DNA of 64,000 bases, from positions 3,734,519 through 3,798,518 of the forward strand of contig NW_019091362.1 of NCBI RefSeq assembly GCF_001949145.1, given 5' to 3'. Positions 1 through 11,545 of this stretch are shown here, piece by piece; within the stretch, counting starts at the first letter, position 1, and every line of letters begins with the position of its first letter. The translations under genes were made by a program, and so were the position numbers. The notes beneath the pieces were generated by a model that ran no database searches, was not told the origin of the DNA, and saw nothing but the letters and a program-made list of their open reading frames with translations. The stretch is from Acanthaster planci (taxonomy: Eukaryota; Echinodermata; Asteroidea; Valvatida; Acanthasteridae).

Positions 1-987
1 ACAGGGTCTTTGTTTTAAAAATTAGGTTTATTTGTATTATGCTTTTGATATCGTTGGACCAATGTTTGAATTTTAATAGATAATTTTATTTCATGTATTT
101 TTAACTGCTGTTTTGAAAATGTAAATAATGCAAATTATTGACATCTTCTCAAAATAAATGAAATTACTATATATGTTTTGTTTTTATGTGACGTTGACCA
201 AATGGCAATTTGACAACTACAAGTATAAATCATTTCGTCAATACTGTCACTGTTGTAAATCCAGATGACGATTACATGTATAAACTGTATGTAGATTTTC
301 AGAATGAAAGTTACTTTCTTGACCTTACAAATTCCATTTAAGAATTCGTGAAAGATTCGTGCAGGTAAAACTTGACTTGTAAAAACACTTATGGCACACC
401 AAATTGCAAATAAATGTGCATTCCCGCCACCATACGAAATAAAGTATCCCCAAAGCTATCATATTAGTTTCGAAGTCTGCACAGGAACAAGGAAAGCTTG
501 TCCAAAATGACTACCTCAGTGCAATCATAACATCGGCGAATTCTATTCACTGAATAAAAAAACACTGTAAATAGGAAAAGATCGTAGAGTGTTCGGGTTA
601 CATTGATATTATGCCTCCTTGTTCAGATACTAGAAAGTGCAATTAGTGTAATCCTGCTCGTAGGATTTCCAATGCCACGAGGAATTTTCTTTCCTTTTTG
701 TTGAAAAAAATATTGCAAAAATATACTCTTATAGATAAAAACTACTTTGAGCATTCTAAAGGTTAAGCTGTAACTTCAGTCGGAAATTTTACTGATAACT
801 TTTCCTCATTCGTAATTTTTCCCAGCTTCGCAAGTATCTTTGACATTATTTTCTGCCAAAACAAAATTATGATCCTATTTAAGGTAAAACTCCTAAGTTG
901 ACAACATGACAGCTGCTTATTCACATGGGTGCCGGTTCAAATGCGAGTTTCTCTCTCTGAAAAATATGAAATGTTCTAAGGATTGAC
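1..987. other. AT-rich flank, probable 3' UTR and intergenic sequence
   Basis: No open frame of note on either strand. Apart from the two minus-strand AATAAA hexamers I see nothing organised here. On the minus strand it is the expected position of the 3' UTR of the 627-aa gene. Confidence 0.4.
85..90 (-). promoter_or_regulatory. Candidate poly(A) signal downstream of the 627-aa gene
   Basis: AATAAA on the minus strand about 900 nt beyond the stop codon at 988. A second AATAAA lies at 27-32. Either could end the transcript of the 627-aa gene. The hexamer is common by chance in AT-rich DNA, so support is weak. Confidence 0.25.
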
Positions 988-2871
988 TCATCCATCATTT
1001 TCATCTGAGCCCTGTTGTTTACCTCCGTCTGGGTCAACTAATATTGTATTCTCCTTGTTTGTGATTGCATCGTCACCCTTAGTACCATCACCATGATCAT
1101 TCGCTGACGTCACCTCAACACCGCCCTCACTGTTGGCCACTGGGTCAACTTCTTGCGCGCCCTCATCGCCAGGAACTGTAACAACCAACGATGTGCTGGA
1201 CAACGGCGTGCTGGTCTTGTCTTGCTCTTCGGGACTTTGACCAGTACTTTCAAGATAAACAGATTCATTTGCAGAACAATCAGATTTTTCCTGAACTTCC
1301 TCCTCTAGGTTACTTTGATCGTTTTCACTGACTTTGTCTGTAGTCCTCGCATTGTTTGATTCATTAACTTCTTGTGCCTGGTGGGAATTTTCAGCTGCAA
1401 GTTTTCCCACGACAGGTTCTTCTTGTTGGTTGGATGGCCCGTCAGTCTGTTCTTGTTTAGCCTGTTTCGACTTGTCGGCGTTCTTTGAGCCACCACTACG
1501 CGCTGTCATTGCCGTCCAAGGCCTGGCGGTTGTCACAAACGAGGGGGACTGCACAGCCGTGTATTCTGATGCAGGGGGTGTGACAGGGCGACCGATTCTC
1601 AACTGTGACCAAGATTCGTTCTCTCTTAGCCTCTGTGCCTCCGGGAGAAACCTCTCTCGGGAAAGTTTAGAGAGTGGAGGGGACTTGACTCGCCTGGGCG
1701 GTTTCTCGATGGCCTTAACCGGACCACGCTTGCTCCGTTCGTGGTCGTACAGATTGGTCGAGATACCCTCCTTGAGCGCCATCTCCCCAGGTGTGAGCAG
1801 GCGCTCAGTTTGGGTCTGCAGTCTGGGTGCGTCAGTTCTCCCGGGCAAAAACGTCGGTAACCCGGGAAGGTTAGACGGTCGGCTCTTGCGATGTTTCTCC
1901 AGGTTGCTCGATACCTCCATGGCTACTTTGTACTCCACACTCATGACTCCGAGTCGCTTCCCTTCGGACTGGTTGCTTGGTTGGCTTTCCTGTTGTCGGC
2001 CCATCGACTCATGGAGGTTAGCCACTCTCTCGGAGGTGAATTTGTGGAGCTCTACAGGCACCGACTTCGTCGTCGACTCCACCTTCCGTGCCTGCTTCGG
2101 TGGCGGTTTGCGAAGCGTTCCGAACGGTGTGCGCTTGACGTTGATTTCAAGCAAGTCCAAATTATCGTAAAATCTCTGAAATTTGATCTGTACCGATCCG
2201 CGTGATGTGCCTTGTACAACATCTGGTCGATGCTTGCTCAAAAACCTCTCGCGATACCTACCGGCCGCGCTGTTTAACAGCGGTCCCCCGAAGGGACTGA
2301 TGGCAAGTCTCTCGCACTGCTTGGTGACCGTGTAGACGCTGTAAGGCCGACAGACCCTGTCACCAAATTCATTTCGGGAGGTCCGCGTGTTCCCTCTGAT
2401 GCTCTCGATTGTCACCCGCGTGCGGTCGTTCATGGTGGAAAACGCCCTGTCGAGTTCCGCGGTCCGTTGCAGTTTTCCCGGCGCAGTCCGCAACCGGAAC
2501 CGGCGTTTTACCCCGTTCGTCTTGTGTGACACGGTACTTGCCGCTCTGGTTGGCGGTGGGTCCCGCGGCACAATACCGTGTATTCGAAGGGAACCCTCGG
2601 CTCCTTCGTGTCTTGGCGCGGTATCACCGTCGATGATGGAAACCCTGGACTTATTCTTGAGCAAAACGACAGCCTGTCCACCTTGGTCGTTATCCGGGTT
2701 CTCGGGCTCGCTGGTGTCCGTCGTCAGCGCGTTCTGGCTGATGGAGCTTTGCGGTCTCCAATGGCCGTCTCCAATTGTATTGACGACGACGTTGGCATCG
2801 TAGACAGCGTCCATCGGCTCGGGCGTCGGGGGAGGCCTCTTTTGGGAAGCCTGAATTCGGATGGCGGCCAT
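988..2871 (-). CDS. Uncharacterised 627-aa disordered protein, single long open frame
   Basis: A 627-codon uninterrupted frame in a locally GC-rich stretch of otherwise AT-rich DNA, so almost certainly coding. The ATG at 2869-2871 has an A at -3 and G at +4, and an in-frame TAG lies about 50 nt upstream, so it is the likely start unless an upstream exon is spliced in (a weak acceptor, TTTCAG, sits between that TAG and the ATG). The N-terminal ~110 residues are Pro/Ser/Asn-rich. Residues ~115-420 are strongly basic with many RERF/RRF patches (for example SRERFLPEAQR and RPWTAMTARS). The C-terminal ~180 residues are acidic and Gln/Ser/Glu/Asn-rich, ending GSDENDG. There is no signal peptide, membrane segment, Cys pattern or enzyme motif. 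A basic middle with an acidic disordered tail would suit a scaffold, cytoskeletal or nuclear protein, but that is only compositional inference. I do not recognise the family. Confidence 0.7.
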   Translation of the reverse strand: MAAIRIQASQKRPPPTPEPMDAVYDANVVVNTIGDGHWRPQSSISQNALTTDTSEPENPDNDQGGQAVVLLKNKSRVSIIDGDTAPRHEGAEGSLRIHGIVPRDPPPTRAASTVSHKTNGVKRRFRLRTAPGKLQRTAELDRAFSTMNDRTRVTIESIRGNTRTSRNEFGDRVCRPYSVYTVTKQCERLAISPFGGPLLNSAAGRYRERFLSKHRPDVVQGTSRGSVQIKFQRFYDNLDLLEINVKRTPFGTLRKPPPKQARKVESTTKSVPVELHKFTSERVANLHESMGRQQESQPSNQSEGKRLGVMSVEYKVAMEVSSNLEKHRKSRPSNLPGLPTFLPGRTDAPRLQTQTERLLTPGEMALKEGISTNLYDHERSKRGPVKAIEKPPRRVKSPPLSKLSRERFLPEAQRLRENESWSQLRIGRPVTPPASEYTAVQSPSFVTTARPWTAMTARSGGSKNADKSKQAKQEQTDGPSNQQEEPVVGKLAAENSHQAQEVNESNNARTTDKVSENDQSNLEEEVQEKSDCSANESVYLESTGQSPEEQDKTSTPLSSTSLVVTVPGDEGAQEVDPVANSEGGVEVTSANDHGDGTKGDDAITNKENTILVDPDGGKQQGSDENDG

Positions 2872-3866
2872 GATAGGCCTGTGTTGGATTGGACTGGTTA
2901 TCTGGTCTCTGAAATCCCTTTGCTAAATCAGGGTCCAATTCGGTTTCCTTGAAATAAAAGATACAATGCTTTTATTGAAAAATCATGCAATATCTCACGT
3001 AAAAACACTTGGCATAGAAGTGAAGTTTTGATAAAATTAATAATTACATTGTATTTATAGTCAACTGAATGTGAGAATATATCTATCAAAACATGGAGAG
3101 ACAAGACAAGAAACAAGGCTGCACATTACATACTGCGAGATTACCACTTTGGCATGCACAAATCACGTTGATATACACACACATGGTCTACATGTATAAA
3201 AAGTTAGAAATCCCATGCAATTCCGAGCCACTGAGTGTATACACATGCATGTACATGTACAGTGTACATGTACGCCTACGTGTAGGCCTATTGCCTGTCC
3301 CCACGCAGTGATTTTTTTTTGGAGCACGCTGTAGCAAAACTCAAACGTTCTTATACAGTACACACTTTTACGTGGGATATTTATGGAGGGATCACTGTTC
3401 TTAATAGAAAGGAAATATTCCAGAGCGCCTACCTGTCCAGTGCGACATTTTGGTCACAGAACCAGCCGTCGGTTACTCTTTGCATCGTACGTAATTGTCT
3501 TGCTTCCACGGAATGTCGTACACAACGTCGCAGCGGCAAGGTAAACAAGCGCCATCATGGCGGTCTCAGTTTCGCTAACATTTTTAAGTGCATGACCCGA
3601 CCATTTTTCAAGTGGCACTTGTCCTAGATGCTCATTTTGTGATAAACTAATCACAACTACTCCATGAGCTGGGCATGCGCTGAAACCTCCAGTCTAACCC
3701 CATGCTGTTCCTGTACTCGTGGGAACTTTACAACTAATTCAAACTGGTAACTAAATCCCAGGAGTACCCACGCTATCGAAGTTGGTCTTCCATTTCCTTT
3801 AAAAGGAGCAATACACGCGATTACTACAATGACATCGACTTGTCAACGAGTAACTGTTGAATTAGA
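2872..3866. other. Non-coding stretch with ACATGTAC palindromes and a bidirectional AATAAA pair
   Basis: Contains plus-strand AATAAA (2953-2958) and minus-strand AATAAA (2971-2976) within 24 nt, and a run of overlapping ACATGTAC-type palindromes around 3241-3272. At about 3535-3577 a minus-strand frame reading MMALVYLAAATLC looks faintly like a short hydrophobic N-terminus, but nothing upstream or downstream supports a gene. Confidence 0.3.
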
Positions 3867-3987
3867 TTACAATTCATGCTCCACGTAGGTTGTTGGAATG
3901 ACAATAGCGGGACCGGTTGTCACGGGCAACGCCGTGTACACGATCGATGGCGCAGGGCCAATGGGTGCCAGAACGCCATCCTCTGAG
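3867..3987 (-). CDS. Possible terminal coding exon (about 40 codons)
   Basis: On the minus strand, following an acceptor-like CTAG at 3988-3991, an open frame runs to TAA at 3867-3869. The encoded tail includes GPAPSIVYTALPVTTGPAIV and ends YVEHEL. Its balanced composition looks more like protein than the surrounding DNA. The entry phase would be 2, which matches a candidate donor (TTG|GTATAG, exon end 6874) in the 7613 gene, so it may be that gene's last exon. The acceptor has a poor pyrimidine tract and no poly(A) signal is close, so this stays tentative. Confidence 0.25.
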
Positions 3988-6683
3988 CTAGTACATTGTA
4001 GTCGATTACATGTACTAACACACCGCCTGGTCTGTTTACAAGGTGGAGGTGAAGTAGATAAATAGGGATCAATCTGAATTACAAATCTTGCCAAGGCCGG
4101 AGCTTCAATCACTTTCGAAGAATTGTTCACCTGTTACTCAGATTAAATCACATTTATTAATCTGAATTTTCATTAGCAGTCTCATGAAGACAATAACGAC
4201 TGTACATTGGGTTCTCCATGAAGTTATTGCCGAACAATTTGATGGCGAACTTGGAATTCGTGGTTTCTTTCAAAACTTACTAATCCCGCTAATCTCAATC
4301 CATCTGACGAGGGATGAATCTGTTAACTTCAACCATTCAGTCGTATGCCACCGACGATCAGTATACCCTAAGGACAGTGCTTATTTAATTCCTCCGAAAA
4401 AAGACGATGACTAAAATTCAGGGGGTTTTAAAATTATATGATTTTGGAGCATTATGCACGATTAAAAAAATTAATGTAAAGCATCTGAGGAGATTGTCCT
4501 CAATTTTATTGTTTACCATTCACCTGTTAATTTTGTTTTGAGTTCATTCTTTGTACATTTTAAGTTGTCTAAGGAGATCAAAAATGTAGAAGAGATTTGT
4601 CATGCTTGTCACCGTGATTAAAGTTTGTAACTTTGATTTTATGCAAATCTATGAACTTCTGAAATTAATGCGACTTTTGAAAAAAAATGATTAGGTGCTT
4701 ACTACTTGCTACAGGAAGTTAGTTATTCAGTGCGTCCAGGCATTGGCCAATTATACATTTTCAGTACTTCGATAAAAGTGCAGTGAACTCTCTTGGAACT
4801 ACAGGTTAAAAGATTTCTTTTCTAGAAGTTCAACCTCAACATGGCTAGACCTATATATAACCGTAACCCTACTGTTTTGTTACACACCGTGGGTGCTCAC
4901 AGAAACATTAATCATGCCTTGGCGGGAACATGGTGTCACGCACGTGCACTCGTATAGATCGAGTAAAACGACGATTTTTGTTTTGTTTTAACCAGGGTGT
5001 CGGGTTTTTGATTGATCAACACAGATGTTTGATGTCGCTGGTTTGATCCCGATGGTGCCCACAACATAATCATGCAGATAGCATCGAGGTCCATAGGAAA
5101 ACAATCCATGGCACAATTAGACAATTCTTCTTGAAAGGAAATAACAGCCGATATCGATCGTATCACCCCAATTTCGAATAAAACCTGTCTAATGAACAAA
5201 AATTACCGACCCCGGACCCAAGACCTGCATCATACACAGTCACAAAAAAAAAAAATCAAAATTGGAGTCATGAAATCATAGGCTAATCGATAAGATTCAG
5301 ACGTAACCTTTAAAATGAATTAAACACTTGCTTCAGGTCAGTTCGATTAAATAGAGAGTCGCATTTTACAATGTTTGGTTTGAAATTAGGCAGGTCATCG
5401 CATGGTTAACGTCGTTGCAATTTAGGGGTGAATTTTTGTCGTTTCAGTCATCATAACTAGGGAGTGGACACAAATTTGAAAAAACAAGACTCGAAATGGC
5501 TCAGTTAAATGTTACAATCCTTCCTGCTACTGATCAAGTGTCTTGAGGAATGGTGGATTTGGGGTGGGGCAGAGGGGGACATCCCCCCCGGAAAAAAAGA
5601 AAAGAAATAGAAAAAAGAAAGAAAAAAATCAGAGCCAAAAAAATTAAGAAAGAAAAAGAGAAAAAGGCAATTTTAACATTCTATTTCATTTCTCTTTTTT
5701 CCCGAAGCACGTAAAAATTATCCAAATCTGTAGCCTCCTCAAGGTCATAAAAGGGATTTATGAAAAAAAAATGCAAAATGTTTGCCACCCCTCCCCGCCA
5801 AAAAAAACCCCAAGATTGCCCACGGAAAATCTTGTTCAGGTGTTTGCCCATACTGAAGCGGGCCCATATTGTAATAAAGCAACCAGTGAAAAGTGATTAA
5901 GTAACCAATCACAAGCCAACAAGTTGCAAGAATTCGAAATGGACTATGACAAAAGTAGCCCCCCATCAATTTTCGCCACTGAGTGTACGTGGTTGCTGAT
6001 AAGCATTAAATCGATAAGAAGGTGCTTGGAGGAATTTTAGGAAATTGTGCTCTGAGCGCCATTGGTCAGACTCTTCTATAAAACGATTTTCTGGTAATAC
6101 TGTTGACACCGTCCATAGAAATCTTCACAACCTGCCAATTGAAAGGAGCAACTCAACTAGGAGATTTTTCTGTTTTTCAGTTTTCTGAAAAATTAGAACG
6201 GGTATTCTAAACTTTGGCAAATTTCTCCCTTTGATACGAAACATGTGGCCATCTGTCATTCTTGCTCAAATTTACCCTTGAATGAAACGTTTATAAGTTC
6301 ATTTCCAACGTGAACTATGTAACATTTCCCCCTTACTTCCAAAGACTGAAACTAGGGACTAGACCAATGAGCCGGTTCGGTATTTCCAAAAGGCAAGGTC
6401 ATTCGAGAGCAAAGCACGCGAGTGAGTGGGTGCAGGACAGACCTTGCAAATTGATGTTCCCTAATAACCTCGGAAGCGTTTCATTTTGGGCTCGCGCCGA
6501 TGGAATACTGCACTGACTGACTATAAATTTAAATTGGGATAGAGTCGAGAAGATCTGCTCAAGTTAGAACTCGAATAAAATCTCCAATATTCAAGTGAAT
6601 AAATTTCACTCAGATTCGTCTAGTCCCTTGTTTCAGTAGTTTCAAACGGAGTGAGTTTTCACAAGTTGGAATTTAGAGAGTTA
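3988..6683. other. Non-coding interval, A-rich and C/G-tract repeat relic
   Basis: No convincing exon. Around 5560-5960 lies a low-complexity patch with C-tracts, A-rich purine runs and further C/A tracts, like the other G/C-tract repeats in the window. If 7613 and 3987 belong to one gene, this is its intron. Confidence 0.3.
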
Positions 6684-7613
6684 TTACAGAGCTCCAAGGT
6701 CCATTTTATAGATGGTAGTGCTTTCGATATCATTCACTTCGTTGAAGCAACAACGACAATGGTAGGGGCACAAGTTGGTGTTATCTGCACGCACACCGCG
6801 AGGGCGCCTGTTCATCAACGATCGCCATGGAGGCGATTTACGAACCACTCTCTGTCGATTGGGGGCGCTATACCAAGTCAATGTCCCGGTTTTACCCGCC
6901 GTAGCGTCGCCGCGGTTCGAAGACGCAGAGGCTTGCCTGGAGCTAGACGTGGTTGTGTTGGGTCTACCTGGTGGCTCCGGTGGCTGTGACTTCGATTTCA
7001 CGTACGTGTTGAAAGCCCGCTCCATTTGCGCGCGTGTTTCGAAATGCCCACCTCGCTCCGCGTGCCGCCTTCCTTGTTGGAAATACGAATCCGCGCTATG
7101 CGTCCGTCCGAGACCCCAACACGCTGGCAGCCAAGCGGAGCTCGAGACTGAGAGCGACCTGGGTGAGTTACTGTATTCCTCGTCAGTCCCGCGGGTTTCC
7201 AGCTGCACCTTAAGGACGTCGAGCCTGGGGAGGGAGAAGTCCCGTCTCCCCTTCAATGAGCTGATGATGTCCCGCTGCGGGTAGACGGTCACACGCGTTG
7301 ACGGCAACCGTAGGCCCGTCCCACTCGAACTCCCCTCTCCATTTTCAGGTTCCAGAAATGTCCTTGTCGTCAGCCTTGAATGAAAATCTCGCCCTGGTCC
7401 TTTCGGGTAACTCACCTGCACCCCAGTACACGTGACCTGCTCCAGATGGCTGCTAGCACAGCCATGTTTCTCATCATCTGATGAGAAAGTGCCGTCATGT
7501 ACCTGCTCAAGTTGAGCCTGAGGCTTTGCTATTAGCGACATAGCATGCCTTGATTTTGACCCATTCACTTGTTTGCGACCAGTTTCGTCTGGTCCTGCAT
7601 CAACAAAATCCAT
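6684..7613 (-). CDS. Uncharacterised Ser/Arg/Pro-rich protein, 5' coding exon (3' end uncertain)
   Basis: A 309-codon open frame in a GC- and CpG-rich island. The ATG at 7611-7613 has G at -3 and G at +4, a good animal start context. The product begins MDFVDAGPDETGRK and is hydrophilic and Ser/Arg/Pro-rich throughout, with a basic segment RRDFSLPRLDVLKVQ near residue 125 and MERAFNTYVKSK near residue 195. No signal peptide, membrane helix or recognised domain is seen. The last ~60 codons of the frame (Cys-rich, then ending KMDLGAL) look less coding-like, so the exon probably ends earlier at a donor. TTG|GTATAG (exon end 6874, phase 2) and GCGG|GTAAAA are candidates. It may continue into 3867-3987 or into the 627-aa frame downstream on the same strand. 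Confidence 0.5.
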   Translation of the reverse strand: MDFVDAGPDETGRKQVNGSKSRHAMSLIAKPQAQLEQVHDGTFSSDDEKHGCASSHLEQVTCTGVQVSYPKGPGRDFHSRLTTRTFLEPENGEGSSSGTGLRLPSTRVTVYPQRDIISSLKGRRDFSLPRLDVLKVQLETRGTDEEYSNSPRSLSVSSSAWLPACWGLGRTHSADSYFQQGRRHAERGGHFETRAQMERAFNTYVKSKSQPPEPPGRPNTTTSSSRQASASSNRGDATAGKTGTLTWYSAPNRQRVVRKSPPWRSLMNRRPRGVRADNTNLCPYHCRCCFNEVNDIESTTIYKMDLGAL

Positions 7614-9490
7614 TTCTGTTTGATGTTACGAATCGAAAAACTTCTCACCGTCAACGCATTTCACAGACAACCGCGTGCAGACTGTACCGAAACACTACCT
7701 CACAGGCAGTACTTCAAATGTTTACGTCATTCTTGACCAGAGAATGCCAGACACACTCAGTCATAAAGTTGCCATGACACTTTGTAGGTACTCGTTCCTT
7801 GGCATTCGGGATGAATTGGAGGGGATTATCCGTTGTGTTGAAACAGACCATGCATTGCCTCAGTCGAGCCGATCGCCAGTGTCAATATGCTGTAGAAAAT
7901 AGAAACGCAATCGTCAACATAATACAATGAACGGCAACCGCACAGTTTATGTGTTGGTTTGGAGGATGAAATTTAGTTCAGGGTAGGTAACTATTAGGCC
8001 GTGTCTTACTGTTTCTGAAATGAGCTTCTAGAGCTACGTTTAGGCCCTACGTGTCCACCACGTATTTGCAACTGCATGGCTATGACTTAGACTCAGCTCT
8101 AGACACAAGACTTGGACATGGCCTTGTAGCTTGATCCGAATGGGTTTGAAAACTCCACCACCAAGAACTGGACAAGCTTATATCTCGCATGAACCCTTGC
8201 CTGAATAGTTAGAAAACGTAAAGGAAGCTCAGAATATTGCATCACTCCTTGTCATACCAGTGCTTATTTTTTTGTACAAAGAACGGTAGCAAGTTGTGGC
8301 TATTGCTGGTGTCAGGAACACACAGTGAGTACAGGTCAGAAACATCTACCCAGTGTATCTGCAATCCCTTAATTCAATACTGAATATCACTTACCTGCAC
8401 CAAGCGCAATCGCCTTTGCGGAAAAGGGCCGAATTTCAAGTGCAAAAATGAGACACTCTAGCTGAATTTAAATGGTACTCATTTCTCTCTGAAGAAAATA
8501 AAAACACGAGTGTTCTCGACAAGCGCACGCGTCAGGTGTGGAGTTGTTAACGAACGAACTGGCTGATGAAGCCGGTATATTCATGAATCAACACGGGCTG
8601 TGCTCCTCGGTTTAATTAAAGTTACTCTCGCCGGCAACATTTTTGGTGACGCTCGAGTTTTCCTTTCACTGGCGGTTTTCGGTAAATATTTGCCACTTTT
8701 CGGGAGTGGTAACACGATCTTTCCATCAACAGGCAGACGACTGTTTCATCTTCCAACTTTTTACTGAGCGCCTATATAGAGGCTCTGATGCAAGAAAATT
8801 CCCCAATATGTTCTGTATCGCGACACACCATCAAACAGTCACAGATTCTCATGAGCAAACTGAGCAAACTTTGATTCATCTTTGCATTGTTTCTTCTAGC
8901 TTCCCATCGATCGGAAAATCCTCAGAATGCAGGAAGACGGTGGTAAGACCACACTGATTCTTCTAAGGAGTCAACATTAAACACTTTCGAATGAATAATG
9001 GAGTGGTTGAAAGGAATCGTGATTGACAGGTGTTCATTGAAGGTGAAGCGCACGAAGAACAGGTGCACAGCTTTATCCGGTCGCTTTTACCTTTAGAAAT
9101 ACATCTGAAATAATAAATTCAGAATCAATTATTGTCGTGGATATTGTGGAGGAATAGCATAAAAATATGACATCATTTACAGGAAAACTAATGCATTTTT
9201 CTTCAAAAATGTTCAACAAGTGGTGATGCCGATGGAAAATTATTGCTGGTTTAATACTTTTTTAAAAGCTCGCCCCAAGCTAGAATTTAAAGGTAAAACA
9301 CGGCACTTGTATTTCACAGGACTTCACAGTGCAATTGCTAGGATTAGCTGGACACGTATCTTCCCCTGTTTAGAGGAATGCTTGGTGATCCGCTTCCCGT
9401 GCTCCAGTAGTTTAAAGCACGGCAGGGTTTTTGCGCACGCTGTTGACGAAAATGCCTCACGACAACTTTAAAAGTGCCTGGCCCGTATTC

Positions 9491-9626
9491 CAGTAAATAT
9501 CCGAATTGGTTGCAGTGCAGTGAATATCCGAATTGATTGCAGTGAATATCCGAATTGATTGCAGTGAATATCCGAATTGATTCCAGTGAATATCCAAATT
9601 GATTCCAATGAATTTCCGAATTGATT
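9491..9626. repeat. 22-bp tandem repeat, about six copies
   Basis: Unit TGAATATCCGAATTGATTGC plus AG, repeated head to tail. Copies 2-4 are nearly identical, the first has a 5-bp CAGTG insertion after it, and the last two drift (CCAAATTG, TTTCCG). A small degenerate minisatellite with no open frame. Confidence 0.9.
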
Positions 9627-11334
9627 ATGCCAGAACTTAACGGGAGACTCGAGAGTTGAGCCAGATCTCAGATTGAATTGGTGGTATCACAGCAACGGAT
9701 TATCAACATGTCTGCTGCACAATTAGCCAACAAAGCCTGCAGGAAATTAATCTCAAAATAATGCTCATTGATACAGGTAGGGACCGTCCTTTCTTTCATA
9801 ATCCTCATGAGTATGTACTTTCGTCTTTAAACCCACTCCTAGCACCTAAGAACTGAAAAGAAAACAATATTCTGTGCTTGGTGTTATCATTTTTAATAAG
9901 ATGCGAACACGGCAATGTACCTCACTAGAGCGACGGTTTGTACGGTCGTGAAAACTGTACGGTGTGCTAGAATAACAACAGACCCAGTAAACCGCACACT
10001 TTCATATATTGGGACCGCGATACAGTCCTCAGCAGCAATATAATCAACATAATCAAAGTCACATAGGGCCCATGATTGTAGGCAGAGACAGACATTATTC
10101 GGGATATAGTAGGTTACTACAAATATATATACAAAAATACTACAAATTTGTAGAAAATGGCAGTCATTGGTGCCCACGATTTCCCGTAAAATATAAGAGG
10201 CAAATTAACACTCATACATAATAACTGTGCTGACCGAACACTTTACGGCAGCTCGTTGGCACCAATTGCTTCTATACTCTCCCGTTAATTTACGAAATTT
10301 AAAGAAAAAAAAGTCTGCAAGTGGTAAATGTATGAGGGTGTGTGTCTCCCGTTCACGGGGGTCCAAAATTGTTACCCATTTCCAACACTATACCTTACCT
10401 TGTGCGGTGGCAAACAAACGCGAAATACTCTAGTTAGTCCAATATTATTCGCTGGCCATTCTTAATGAATGACTTAACTTGCACATGAATGACAGAACTG
10501 CTCAATACAATGTTCAGCTTTACGCAACAAAGTAACGTGTGGGGTATAGTCAGGATACCAAGATATACGACATCACTATACAAGGTTCTCGTTGCATACT
10601 GTGCCACTTGAACCATCACGACAGACAGCAGCTTGTGGACTTTTGCCCGTCAGTTTATTGGAAAAATGGCGATCCTAGTTAACAACAGTCTTGATAAAGG
10701 ATATGACGCTGTACATAATAAATTGACTATCTGCAATCCCCGTACAAGCCCTTTGTGCCGTGTTTCAGAATCTAGCGATAAGTAAGGTGATTAATGATGT
10801 TTCTCGAGTTGAGCAGATTTTGAAGTCACAACACTGTAGCGCGTCGTGGATGCCAAGTTGTATGATATTCATCTAATGAAGTGCTTAAACCAATCTCCGT
10901 TATTTGATTGGTGGGCCGTTGATCACGTGGCAGTGACTGACCTATCCCAATCCAGGGTGTGAGGCCTATCGCAAAACTTCCCAAATCACCCGATATGTTT
11001 AAATTCGTAGGGGGTACAGGCATGAATTATTTTAGGCGGTTTCCATTCGGGTATTGCAGTGAAAATGATTTTATTCGGTGACAGATGAAATAATCCATTC
11101 ACGTCGTGGAATGGAGCAATCCATCTTGCCACCTCTTGAAATAATTTGTACCTTTGCAGTCCCATTTTTCTCAACCCGATTCAAAAAGCTGCGTATCGCA
11201 ATTTGTATCTCAATATAATATAACTGAACCCCGAAATAAGCTGTTTGTGAAAACCAATACAATCAAAGCAACGGGATATACAAATACATGTAATTAGAAA
11301 TAACCAAAGAAAGCCATATTCTCTGACCACTAAC

Positions 11335-11545
11335 CAGTGGCGTAGCCGAGGAGGGGGGCCCGGGCGAAAGCCCCTCCCCCACAAATTCCCGGTGCCCCCC
11401 CCACTGAAAAAAAACGGATGAATGGATATTGAACAAGCCTAACAAAAGATTGCCCCAAAAACCACACCAATTAAAGCTGGTGCCCCCATAAGATGCTGTT
11501 GCCCCCTTTGTGCCCCCACAAGTAAAATCCTAGCTGCGCCACTGC
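11335..11545. mobile_element. Fold-back element with CAGTGGCG termini and G/C tracts
   Basis: Starts CAGTGGCGTAGCCGAGG and ends with the imperfect reverse complement CCTAGCTGCGCCACTG, about 210 bp apart. The interior has a G-tract followed by several C-tracts and no coding capacity. This fits a non-autonomous MITE or fold-back element. A diverged relative with similar ends lies at about 12297-12515. Confidence 0.6.

Noticed and set aside
1334-2170. 278-codon plus-strand frame opposite the 627-aa gene
   Set aside because: Antisense shadow of the longer minus-strand frame; composition (Ser/Leu/Cys/Arg) is what GC-rich antisense gives.
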